Shown one piece after another: positions 38,821-50,823 of a stretch of 64,000 nt of DNA (position 1 is the first letter of the stretch; the number at the start of each line of letters is the position of its first letter). Location: positions 1,488,001 through 1,552,000 of the forward strand of contig LSAX01000004.1 in the NCBI GenBank assembly GCA_001557505.1, written 5' to 3'. Source of the stretch: Reticulascus tulasneorum. Lineage: Eukaryota; Ascomycota; Sordariomycetes; Glomerellales; Reticulascaceae. The position numbers were made by a program, and so were the translations under genes. The notes under the pieces were generated by a model. That model saw nothing but the letters and a program-made list of their open reading frames with translations. It made no database searches and was not told the DNA's origin.

Positions 38821-40026
38821 ATGCTGTCGCACAGATCAACGCTTCGTCAAAAGGCTACGGCTCACTTGGCGCTTTTGCATCGTTGTGTGAGTACGAGACC
38901 GACTCTGTCCTTGGCTTACGACCTTCATGAGCCTAGCAAGCAAGAAACAAGGAGTGATGCTGCCCCAATCATATTTCTTCATGGACTGTTTGGGTCCAAG
39001 AAAAACAACAGAAGCATCAGCAAGTACGTTACAAAGCTGTCAAGGCCCCTATTCCGAAAATTTGCTGACCAGGCACTGAAAGGGCCATTGCGCGTGATCT
39101 TGGCAGACCAGTCTACGCGTTGGTGAGATGATCCTTGGAAACAGGTTCTCGCTGGCATCATTGGCGATATCTGACTACTCGATATAGGATCTACGCAACC
39201 ACGGAGAGTCGCCGCATGAGCATCAACATGACTACATGTCCATGGCCGATGACGTAGCCGGTTTCGTAAATCAGCACAGCTTGCAGGCTCCAACTCTGAT
39301 CGGGCACTCAATGTGAGTTCATATGTCCCACTCGTGTTCAGAGCGTGGCTATCTGACAACTTGGAGGGGGGCGAAGACGGCCATGACTTTGGCTTTACGG
39401 TCTCCAAATCTAGTCCGAGACCTGGTCTCCGTTGATAATGCCCCGGTAGATGCAGTGCTCGCCACAGATTTTGCAAAATACATCCGTGGGATGAAGAAAG
39501 TCGAAGAGGCAAAGATCACACGGCAAGCCCAAGCCGACGACATTCTAAAGGACTATGAATCCGTAACAACCCCCCCCCCAACAAAACCAGCCGACCGCTC
39601 TAGGCTGTGGAAGTTAATTCTTTTCCAGTCCTTGCCAATCCGGCAATTTCTCCTCGGGAACTTATATCGTCCAGAGCAGAGTAAGACACAGAGATTTCGA
39701 GTCCCACTCGGCACCCTCGCCGGCGCTCTGAACCACCTCGGAGACTTCCCATACAAAGACCCAGCGGCAGTACGTTTCGAAAAACCTGCGCTATTTATTC
39801 GAGGAACACAGAGCAAGTACGTGCCAGATGATGTCTTGCCACTCATTGGGCAGTTCTTCCCTAAGTTTCGGTTGGCAGACGTCGATGCAGGACATTGGGT
39901 CATTTCAGAAAACCCGGAGTCCTTCCGGAAAGGTCAGACCGCACCCATGTCATTGGTTATGTTTTGAGTGATTAATACTGCTGTTGCGGCATAGCTGTTG
40001 TGAACTTTCTGAGAGACGCTGAGTAG
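38821..40026 (+). CDS. Alpha/beta hydrolase, ABHD11/Imo32 type, mitochondrial
   Basis: Five exons (38821-39023, 39083-39122, 39188-39312, 39367-39932, 39995-40026) give 321 residues. The Arg/Ser/Thr-rich N-terminus lacks acidic residues for its first ~30 positions, as expected of a mitochondrial presequence. The oxyanion loop FLHGLFGS, the LRNHGESPH block, the nucleophile elbow GHSMG (Ser122) and the catalytic AGHWV (His299) are in the order of the ABHD11 family. The final intron (39933-39994) is needed: splicing replaces an off-family tail with AVVNFLRDAE, the usual helical end. Family members hydrolyse small esters or protect mitochondrial enzymes; the substrate here is unknown. Confidence 0.88.
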
Positions 40027-40914
40027 CGATGAACATCAACACGGAGACGCTGCACTATGGTCGCGCGACTGAAGAAAGTTGTATGTCCAGGGTGCCAAAC
40101 CCTGACAAGGCTTGAGTTGGGCGACGAGTGGAACTGCCGACGCGAACCTACACGCTCTTCTGGCCAATATGAACAGGAATGGGCAGATACCCACTTCACT
40201 TGCCGTGCTCAGCGAATTTGAGAACACGCGCGCACTGATCGCAAAGCAGACTTTGTCTGTCAGTAATCTGTCTGGATGTGCCAGACAGATTACTAACTCT
40301 GACGGCCAAGGGGGAATGTTAGGCTTCAGAATTGGGTATTTTCAAGCACGCATGGGTGATGAGAGCGCACTGCACTACTGGCTGCCGTAGTGGGTTGCTG
40401 AATAGACGTGCTTATATAGTGTGTCAAGTCTTCGTAGATCCTTTACGAGATTCCACTGAATCGGCCATACGCGCCAGTCAACCAAATGTCAGACCACCAT
40501 ACCTAGGGCACCCAGGCAGGAGTGGCCCAGTGACAGTGTCTAGAATGCCGCCGACTCTCCAGGTAAACTTAAGACCACACCTGGCTACGCCCGTGATTAT
40601 CGAACTGAACGGATGAGCTTTACACATCTCCGCCACCCACAATCCGGTATTGATAGAGGAAGGAGCTCGGCCCAGGGGTAACGTAATGATGGAAAGAATC
40701 TTTTGTCCGCGGATCGAAAGGCTCTCCTACATTCACTTCCATAATGTTGCGTCATGTTGACCAAGCCATTTACCATTTGTGATAGGTAACCTAGAACCGC
40801 AGCCGCCTTTGATGCTACGCCATGTGCAACGACTAAAACAATGCCGAACCTGTTGGTGGCCAATGGAGCCAGAGTCCCCTCAATGCCGTCCGATCCTCGG
40901 TCTAGGTTCGTGGC
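40027..40914. other. Intergenic region between convergent genes
   Basis: About 890 bp separate the stop codons of the hydrolase (+) and eS1 (-). Short open frames on both strands have no recognisable similarity. The one clear structure is a perfect 14-bp hairpin at 40262-40294, listed separately. Confidence 0.55.
40262..40294. repeat. Perfect 14-bp inverted repeat (hairpin)
   Basis: AGTAATCTGTCTGG is followed by ATGTG and then by its exact reverse complement CCAGACAGATTACT. There is no T-run and no obvious mobile-element context. It lies between two convergent genes. Confidence 0.85.
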
Positions 40915-41926
40915 CTAAACCTCCTCCAAGACGCGCTCCTTGAATTCGCGCTCTACCTTCTGTCCTTGGTCATCGGTGCCCGACTCGCCGTGAAGACCCA
41001 TGAGCGCGCCCAGATCAAACTTAGGCTGCTTCAACAGTTTCACTTTACGGATATGAACCTACTACCATTAGCAATGCCTTCAGGCCATCGTAATCTGACA
41101 CTCACATTCTGAAGAGGGTAAATTCCTTGGGTAGACTTCTCGATCTCTCGGCCGATCACCTCGGGGATGAGCTTCGAGGTAAGTTGGGTCAAGGTGCAGG
41201 TAGAAGCCTCTCGCTGGATGATTTCTGTCATCTTCCGCCGGATTGCTCGAATTTGCGAGGAAGCAGCATATGTCGTCTTCTTGATCTGATTAGGCCGGCG
41301 CTTGGTGAACGCAATGGCGAACAGACGGAGGAGATAGTCGTCGGTGGTTTTGACGGTAACATTTGCCTCGATCAGCGTCTGCCACTTTCGAACCAAGGAT
41401 CGAAGTTTGTCGGAAGTGAAGTCCAGGCCGTGGAAGTTGGTCAGGCAGTTCTTGCCCTGCACCTCATCCACACGGAGCTTGATCTTTCGGAACGCATGGT
41501 CTTCGTCCTTTTGAAGATCTGCCAGCGATACCTCAACAATCCGACCCTTCAGCGCATCGTTCGCGTTCTTCAAGCCGGTGGTTCGGTTAACGAGTGTCTT
41601 GCCAACGCTACGTAGTCAATGTCAGCGGTCGAATCTCGAAGTGTGAACAAGAGCCTTTCCATCCGGATGTACTCACTCTCGCACATTGAACGGGGCTGGA
41701 GCCTGTTTATGCTGTTAGCACAATGGCGTCAGTTCGGGGGACAGTTTACTAACCTTCAGCTGATACCAGTCCTTGCGAGAGAAGGGATCAACTGTCTTCT
41801 TTTTGAGGCCCTTCTTGCCTTTTGACAATCTCTTGTTCCTAGGAGTGGAAACAACTGTCAGTGAATGTTCGATGTCCCGCTGAGACTGTCCTTTGGGGCA
41901 ATAATGGCATACTTTCCGACAGCCAT
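40915..41926 (-). CDS. rps1: 40S ribosomal protein eS1 (RPS1/S3a)
   Basis: Exons 41926-41913, 41838-41754, 41702-41677, 41607-41106 and 41058-40915 encode 256 residues. The sequence starts [19 protein letters not shown], the conserved eS1 N-terminus. It contains the [12 protein letters not shown] and [18 protein letters not shown] blocks and ends in an acidic [13 protein letters not shown] tail. It is part of the small ribosomal subunit head/platform near the mRNA exit. The first exon is only 14 bases and the third 26 bases, so the start region is split by three introns, as is common in fungal ribosomal-protein genes. It is convergent with the hydrolase gene. Identification is secure. Confidence 0.95.
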
Positions 41927-44380
41927 CTTAGCTGGCAATTGTCTGGTCGATGAACAAATTTGAGTGTTGCGAGTTGGAGGGGAGAATTTCGGTGGTGGAA
42001 ATTTCTGTGTAGGTTGTGTGGCCGAAAATCTTAGCGAGGGTGGGGCAGAGCTGTATTACATAATCACTGCCCCAATCCCACTTGTACATTGGAAACATGG
42101 CCGATTATCCACAATCCCAATCACGTGCCTGCCTTGTACCGGTGTGGTTTCCATCATGGCCAGTAAAGTAGCTGGAAAGTGGCTGGCACCCTATGTCATT
42201 ACGTCTGGTTAATAACCTTATATAGTTTTCATATTAGCCCTATTACCTAACTTAGTAAAAGGACTTTTTATAAGCATTTTTATTGGTTAAATTTTTCTAA
42301 AAAGTTTATATATTTGTATAATAATTGATAAATATATTTAATAAAAAAATTTATAAAATTTTTTTTTTTTAAATTATAGTTTAAATCCACAAATTTAATA
42401 AATATATAATAATATTAACTTTATATAATTTAATTATTTATGTGTTTATTTATATAAAACCTTAAACATATGAATAAATAAATAAATATATAGATTATAT
42501 AATACGGAATTAGGCTTAAAATATAAACAATATTAGATAAGGTAATTAACCAGACTTATAGCACATAACATACTCCTGTATGACTTGTTCCAGCCTACAA
42601 ACGCTACCTACCTAAGCAAGATCGTACGCCAAGTATTATACAACAGGACCACGACCATTTCTTCGTAGCAGAGGGTTCAAGGACATCGTATAGCACGACT
42701 ACAGTAACAAGTTCCTGGTTGTGGCTCTGTGGTTCAAAAGAAGAATCTTGGATTATTACATGCATGATATCCTATGCCCCTAAATCGACACTGCAACTTA
42801 CATAACTTAGCTCTTTGCATCTCTGGATCCCGCATGTTTCTTAGTTCGTTCGCGTTCATCCTTCCAGACTCCGTCTCATTATCAGGCGCACATACAAAGC
42901 CTACGGAACATACCTGCACGTAAGAGTGTCGTCGGCCTTTCTTCCGTCCAAGTGCCATTTGTGTAGAACTCTTCCGAGTTTCAATCTGCCCCCTTGGGTT
43001 TTCAGGGCACCTAGGCCAGCATGCTATATATCGCCTTCCTTATCATCGCTGCCTTCCCAGCCGTCAAATTTCGGAAAGCTGAAGTAGCCGCCCAAATCTA
43101 GAAAAGGCAGTCAGTCTTTATGCATCACTTGAATCCTGCACAAGATCGACCAACATGGACAATGAATGTCGTCGACTTGGTTTCGACTGCCTAGTGCCAT
43201 TGAGACCTCTCCAGTCCCCAGCGCAGTGACTGTCGGGTCCTGGCCGTGTAGTCCAGCAGATGTACCGCTCCGAGTATATTCAACAGTCGGACTTGAAAAC
43301 ACGGCTACTCGATTGAGCAACTCCGCAGCCCGCTGGGTTGGGTTTGGGCTGGCGAGTGCTCCTCTGCTGACGTTGGAGGTTGTGATAGACGGCTCAGTCG
43401 CGCACGCTCGAAGAAGTCTTGGCCGACGCTGATGGTCTATTCGAGGCGATGACGTCCTTGGACACATGGTGCTCGTATCTCGCAAGTCTCGAGGGACAGC
43501 GGCCATGCCTGCGTCACTGTGTCGGGGAGGTTGATGTCTCTCCAACGCGAAAGGAGCGAGATTGATGAGATTCAATTTCTACGATTGTTGGACGGCTTTC
43601 TTCCACAATATCAACTCACAGCCAGTATACTACTAACATCATTTGGCTGGGCATGACTCCGCACTCGCTCAGTCTCGCTTCCGAGTGAAAAGCAATTGGA
43701 CCACATGGCAGATGCCTGATGGTTTGGCTGCCAACCACTTGTATGTGGCCACGGTTGTATGGGTTTGGGTGTTCGGGCACTTATACACGAGAAGCTGCAA
43801 GGCCAGCGTCACGCATGTGCATGGATTGTGGGGGCGCGGTACATATCAGGCACGTCCATTCGGTTTCCCTTTGCTACCGCCCATTTAGCCCACACCCGTC
43901 AAGAGGTCATCCACCACGCAGGTTTCGACTGTTGTCGGTGCTGCAATTTCCCCATACACGTTTCGTTTGTATTGCGGTACCTTAGAAGGTTTCGAGCTAT
44001 TAACCTGTACTTACTGTCGATTCTTTTAATGCGTGTACAAATCATGGCAACAGACATTGAACCAACAGGGCAGACTTTGAGAAGGAGCACTGTATCGTCG
44101 GGTTTAAGACGAGACTTAGGGCCGCTACTTCTGCTTAATACTAGAAACCTTTTCGAATTTACAATCACGCGTTCTAGCCGACGGCCAGCGCCATTGGCGA
44201 TGTAATGATGATCATTCTACTTGCAATCTACTATCAAACGCCAGACGAGGTCTGGCATGGGTCTGCCTGCGTGCTGAGGCACATAATTATCTCACCACTC
44301 TACCAAGCGCATCTTCGTGGGCTGAATTTAATGGTCGACACTTTCTACTGTGTCAGGCACTGGATACCATCCTCGAGGGG
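41927..44380. other. Large intergenic region with AT patch; possible unrecognised minus-strand gene
   Basis: The 2.45 kb between eS1 and URC1 holds the eS1 promoter, an AT-rich patch at 42230-42550, and no gene I can support. Weak candidates on the minus strand are a frame at 42958-42734 that starts MALGRKKGRRHSYVQ in a good context (ACAAATGG), and an exon-like segment 43097-43024 that follows a TTTTCTAG acceptor and ends in an acidic tail. Plus-strand frames at 43166-44205 look like chance readings. Confidence 0.5.
42230..42550. other. Isolated AT-rich patch inside genic DNA
   Basis: About 320 bp of almost pure A/T with many TTA/TAA steps stands out from the normal flanks. It resembles the RIP-degraded block at 1-32850. 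No terminal repeats or coding similarity remain. It may be a small relic transposon. Confidence 0.55.
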
Positions 44381-47016
44381 TTATACGTACTCTTCCCAGG
44401 TCCTTCCCTGCACGGCCTGTAGTTCTTCCGCTGTCATTCGCTTCCCAGTGGTGAAGTAACCTGCCATCGCCGACGGGTGAGCTGCAGCCAGGCTATGTCA
44501 GATGGGGCCAACAAACCTGCGGTGATCTTGGCGTCGATCTCAACTCTAGAGTCCGCTGGAATCCAAGATTCTGGTAGCTCAACTCGTTCGTGAATCGGAA
44601 TCCTGTGTAGGGTGTTTAGAAACCTAGCATCTGATGCAAGGGGAGACACTAGCTACCCTTGCCCAACAATGGCATCATGCTTCATACTGCAGAGTACACT
44701 GTTAGTTGGACAATGACGACGCGAAACACACTACTAACTTGCTCATGCTCAACATTCTATCAATCTTCTTGATTCCGAGCCAGTGAAGAATGTCTGGCAT
44801 CAATGCCTGAAAGCGCATATCTTTGATCCCGGCGATATTTTCAGTTCGCTTGAAGTAGTCGGACGCTCGATCCTCTCCTCGTTTGCGCGCATTGTATACG
44901 ACTATCGCCGGCGTCAGTGTCTGTCACCAGGACAGGGCACAGCAGCGAGGGTCCTCCTTGTTCTGGTGGCGGCACTTCAAATGGGGGAGCGGGAGCTTAC
45001 GGTACTGGGACAATGGTTAGCGAAGGAAATTCAACGGCTATGCATGGACTTTACTACCTTTGTTACCTCGCCCAGAGCCCTTCCTTCCTTCCTGAAGTAG
45101 ATCACTACACCACTGCCACCTTTCTGCGCTTCTTTGACTGCTTCTTCGATTCCAAATATGAGATACGGACGGCAGGTACAAATGTCCGAACCAAAAACAT
45201 CGCTACCATTACACTCGAGTATGTTAGGTTGGAGATTGTAGAAATATAGAATATAGAAGCGCCAAACCTCATCATGAATGCGCAAAGCCAACCGAGAGGA
45301 CTCATCGGACATCTTTGCAGGGTCGCCAAAGCAGTAGACGGTTAGGCCACCTAAAGACAAGTAAGGAGCTGTATATTACGAGGATTTAGTTGATAAAACT
45401 GAGAGACTCCATACCAATGGGGGGGAGGAATATCTTTATGTCGCCACGAGTAATCAACTGTGCCAAGGTTAGTGGGGATGAAGATATGTCCGACAGGTGT
45501 TCGCACCTCTGGGTAGCTGCCACCCGTGTGCTCAAAAAGAGATCGTCTTAGTGTCCCCTCGTCTGATCGGCGTCAGCCTTCCCCTCTCGAGCAACTGCAA
45601 GGCAGGTATAATGAAACAAACCGATGCCGAATCTTTCCGCTACTCCAGGGAGATACCAAACCTACGAAGAAGTCAATGCCTGCCGGCTCCTAGACCCTGA
45701 AGGCGGGAGAAATGACCTACAGGCTCAACAGCGAATTTGGTAACTGCAAGTTCACCGGAATCATTCAAGCAGACCTTCCCATCGGGAATGCTGCATTACA
45801 TGTCAGGATTGGGTTGGAGACACGGAAGCTCAACTTACAGCCTCCCACTCCTTACGCTTTCTTCGAGTTCTGGAAGCTGCTCAAGGATCAGTACAAATCC
45901 AGATGAGAGTAGAGATTGTCTGTCAAACCTTCATATGAGCTCTTGTAATGGCAATTGTCGGCCTTATGTCCACTGAGATTTGTCTGGTCAGTCACAGACT
46001 TCAGCGTTGCTGACACCAGGACTTGCCGTTTTCTTTCTCGATAGTATCTCGGAATAGCCAAGGGGAAAGGTGACCCCAAGGATCCATGGCGACTATCTTC
46101 TTTCTATCAGACCACTGTGGGAAGGGGCCGATGCGAGCGGCGGGCTCAGTATTGGTGAAATCAGGCCTAGATAGCACTCATGAGTGCCTCAAGATCCTTC
46201 CTCGCCAGTGTATCTGAGACTTACCGATGATCGACGTTGAGTTCTTTGCTAGCTACAGCTAAGGCATAGTATATCGAGTAGGAACCACCACTTGGGCTAA
46301 CGTTAGCTTGCTGCCCGTTGTATTTGCAACCCACACCTTAAGTTGGCGGCACTTACTGTGCTAGAGTGGTATGTTAGCTTGCTGATGCGTTGATGGAAAA
46401 GATACGGACTAACCTCCAATAGCTAGTACAATGAGTCTATGTGTCAGTATCATAGTTTGAGATCGGTTAGACGCACAACTAACCATTGCGTCTCCGGATT
46501 GTTGACGATGACCTGGACACCACCACGGGGCCTCTCCGATAAGGATCAGAGTCTCCCCAGTTCATGGGCAGAGGATTGACACCAATCTGCTTTGGATAAG
46601 TGCTGAAATCCTTAGCAGGCGGCTTTGATGCAGCGTCCATAGAATGCCAAGAGAACTCACGTTAGAATAATGCGGGAGGTGAACTCGGAACGTTGACTCG
46701 GAGATGTTGGAAGAGCCGGGGCTTGAAAACTAATATCATCCAAGGAACCTTGCTGTTCGGATCCAGCAGAGATTGCGGGTGTGCGGCCCTCTTCGGTTTT
46801 CAGTGCCACTGTCTCTGTATTCGGGTCTGAACTCAGGATTTCTGGTGGAGCAGCCAACATGCCATCATCACCAATATCAACCACGGTACCGTAGCGCTGA
46901 GAAAGTGACTCCACTGCCGCAACCAAGTGTGCCTGGCTTTGTACGATCGAGTGCAAGGAGTCTAGCACTTCAGCCAAAGCATGATCGCCAGTTGCTTCTG
47001 GAACAGTGTTGACCAT
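44381..47016 (-). CDS. URC1: Uracil catabolism protein URC1 (GTP cyclohydrolase II homologue)
   Basis: Nineteen proposed exons encode 528 residues: 47016-46661, 46602-46484, 46422-46414, 46360-46357, 46290-46225, 46166-46027, 45972-45929, 45876-45839, 45790-45721, 45661-45622, 45562-45507, 45457-45415, 45350-45268, 45213-45058, 45004-45001, 44901-44739, 44686-44657, 44602-44517, 44460-44381. Family blocks appear in order: VSRSSSTIRRRNAIGAHGGS, PFPQWSDRKKIVAMDPWGHL, GGLTVYCFGDPAKM, then the zinc site C-x10-C-x-C (Cys357, Cys368, Cys370) shared with GTP cyclohydrolase II, then GVVIYFRKEGRALGEVTKYL. The first ~110 residues are a variable, Ser/Glu-rich extension. URC1 acts in the second pyrimidine degradation route of fungi (established for yeast relatives). 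Three exons are 9, 4 and 4 bases long. The intron after exon 6 starts with GC. The summed length is a multiple of three. Confidence 0.88.
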
Positions 47017-48039
47017 TTTCTGCAGCTTGAGCCGAATTCACACGTGAATAAAAGTTTTGGAAGACAATTTGTCAAAAAAGAGGATGCAGTGCTCACACAT
47101 CAATGTCCAACGGCCGGGTATGGGAAAGAGAAGCGTTTAGTGGGAGAGTCTCAGAAAAGGAGGGTGCAAGAAGTCGGTGAACCCTAGGAAGGAGGCACCT
47201 TTAGAGGCAGGCTTGAGCAATGAGGAGAGGTGGTAGTTCTCGGTAAGGAACAGTGCTAGGCTGGTAGCAGTTAAAACGAATAAACCCTTTGGCACGAGGG
47301 TACGGAGATATGCAACAAGTGATGTGAAGGCTGGCCGGTAGTATATGAGTAGGTATATATTCGAATTCATCGTCAAGTGAAATTGGCTACTGGTGAGTTA
47401 AGGTACAGTGACCTGTCGGAGTGCGCCGCAACCGTTGGGGTAGCGCCTGCGAGGGCCGGACGCTGAGTGTACTACGTACTGCAACCGTGAATGGATAAGA
47501 GAGTACCCACTTACGTCACATAGTATCGGACACGATTTCCCCCACTACCTTTCATTAGCAAGCAGTACTTAGGGTCAGGTCTCGACGGGCGTATTTTGTG
47601 AAGTGAGTGCTCAGTCGTTCGATCCTCATGACAAGCAAGAGGCAAGGAGTCGGAACGTCAAGCCGGGGCCGAGACCCCCGATGCGTCGCAAACACAACGT
47701 AGGTATATAAGGTACCTTGCAAACAGCTGCCCCCGCCCTGCCAACCCTTCTGAACCGACCTTGTGTGTACATACAAGCCTCCTGGCCGATGTGCCGATCA
47801 ATGCATGGATGATGGTTTAATAATTACCACGGAAGTACGGAGTACCAAGGTAGTAAACAAACGACCCCGCCCCCTTTTCCAATGCCGATAAGATAGCAGA
47901 TAGGACGGACAAATGAACGAACAACCCCTGCAACCGCCGCAAAACCTTAAACAACACCATCCGACAATTTCCCCGACTAGAACATTCAACAGCTCTGGCC
48001 ATCTGCCCTGTCTCTTCTGACCGGAGGAACTACTGCGAG
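47017..48039. promoter_or_regulatory. Divergent promoter region, URC1 / Elf1
   Basis: About 1 kb separates two divergent start codons, so it must hold both promoters. A TATATAA motif lies at about 47704-47710, about 330 bp before the Elf1 ATG. No coding or repeat features were recognised. Confidence 0.55.
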
Positions 48040-48608
48040 ATGGGCAAGCGCAAGAAGAGTTCAAGAAAGCCTCAAGGGCCCAAGAGAGTCTGTTCCGACT
48101 CGAGCTGCATAGATTCCGACCTTTGGCTAACTTAACGAGCTAGTCTGATCCGCTGCCGTCTACCTTCACGTGCCTTTTCTGTAACCACGAGGATTCAGTA
48201 AGCGTGAAATTGGACAAGAAAGCAGGTGTCGGTCATCTTGACTGCAAAGTTTGCGGGCAGAAGTTTCAGTGTGCAATCAACTGTAGGCTCTCCCGCATGT
48301 CAGATCGGCGTAGCCATGGCTCAATCATGTAGATCTCTCGGCAGCTGTCGATGTCTATGGCGAATGGGTAGATGCAGCCGGTGAGTTTATCAGAAGCTTT
48401 AAGCTTTGTTTTAATCGCTAGTATATCCATCTAACCTACGACAGACGCGGTTGCTAAAGAAGGAAACCCAATAAGCACCCTTAGTGGACAAGCCCGGGTT
48501 TCCAACCCACGTCGTGGGCCAGCTAGCAGACCGGCGGATGATGGACAAGACGACGATCACAGGTCATATGAGGGCGAAGGTATAGCAGCGGACAACGAGG
48601 AGTACTGA
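48040..48608 (+). CDS. ELF1: Transcription elongation factor 1 (Elf1)
   Basis: Exons 48040-48087, 48144-48282, 48333-48380 and 48445-48608 give 132 residues. The basic N-terminus [16 protein letters not shown] is followed by the Elf1 zinc finger: CLFC at residues 26-29 and CKVC at 50-53. The QFCAIN-type region (here FQCAINYLSA) and [12 protein letters not shown] complete the conserved domain. The last ~45 residues are a variable acidic tail ([14 protein letters not shown]). The protein binds RNA polymerase II and chromatin during elongation. It is divergent from URC1 and convergent with the phosphoribosyltransferase gene 225 bp downstream. Confidence 0.93.
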
Positions 48609-48832
48609 ATTTTTGGAAAGTTATGATAGGCAACGTCGGTCTCTGCCCTGATACATATAGGGTTCGGTGGGGTAGCATAGAACGACTATACGTCTATATG
48701 AGGCTGCAGTAGGATCACTTCGTCGATACAGCAGAGAAGGGCCGCCCAAGGGCCGTGGCTGGGCTGTGCCATAACCATTGACCCCGACAACTTGACTGCG
48801 AGTTAGCCTCTAGCCGGTTAACTAGTTTGGTT

Positions 48833-49860
<1,028 letters not shown>

Positions 49861-50823
49861 GTTGACAAGGCCTTCTCACCGATTCGCGGGCAGCTTTTGG
49901 ATAAGCAACGACAAACTTCAACAAGCACCTATGGATTCAATTGGCGGAGGAAGGGACGATTCTAGCAAGAACATATGTCGAATGACAGGAAAACCAAGGC
50001 GACTCGCGAGTGTTATAGTGTGGGAAGATAGGTAGATCTAGTAGTCGGGTTGCACTTTCTAGACTAGTTACCTTTGGTGGTAGTGGGTAGGCAGGTCGCG
50101 TGAGATGGGTCTGATTGGTTGACTAACTGGGCACATTTGTTGTCGAAGCAGGTAGTTCGGATGCATGGCAATAGAATGGAGAGGGCATGTATTACCTATG
50201 GTAGGAAATGTAGGGATGAATGGCCCGCTGGATGCGACTCCAGACAGACTTGGCGGGACTTTAAGCGGCCGGGGCCGGGCATGTGACGACCGGTTTGCGT
50301 TGCTTGGTAATTTATCCATCGCACCCAGGGGCTGGTTTAGGGCTCAAGAGTCCCAACTTCATCAAGTACAGGTACCTGAGTGCATCGTAACCAGAGACAG
50401 GTACTTCGTCCCTACCTACGTAGGTAATAGCCCCAAACAGATAGGCTGCGACCTAGTCACTGCCGCAAGTCTCCACCCGCCAGCTACGCCAGATAAGCCT
50501 ATTGCAACTAATAATTCGAACATCAAGTCAAGCGTGGTAGAACCCTTATATTTCACCACCCAGACTTTCTAGTTCATCGAGGGTTGGTTCCACCACTCGC
50601 CACGGTCAGCTCTTCAGTCTCGCTGAGGTTATGGTGGGGAGCTACGTCACCCTCCGATCTCAGTTGGAGGTCATCTTCTTTGACGGACGGACCACTCCAC
50701 ATTACTTCTACAACGCAACGAACTTATGGCTCTCGTACTAGGCACCTCGCTCAGTAGCCCCTTTATGACAATACTGGCGCGTCAGTAGTTGATTAATGAA
50801 TCAGAAGCCTTATTCCAGTTACT
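49861..50823. promoter_or_regulatory. Divergent promoter region, uracil phosphoribosyltransferase / Wapl
   Basis: The 960 bp between divergent start codons must contain both promoters. Short open frames at 50165-50572 lack similarity. No repeats were seen. Confidence 0.5.

Noticed and set aside
40597..40863. 88-codon minus-strand frame downstream of eS1
   Set aside because: It lies in the expected 3' region of eS1, has no recognised motif and begins without a supported promoter.
43166..44205. Overlapping plus-strand open frames of 80-150 codons
   Set aside because: Composition is unlike neighbouring proteins, no family motifs or splice structure are visible, and they overlap each other in several frames.
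47600..47620. GTTCGATCC sequence resembling a tRNA B box
   Set aside because: No matching A box at the right distance and no cloverleaf could be drawn around it.
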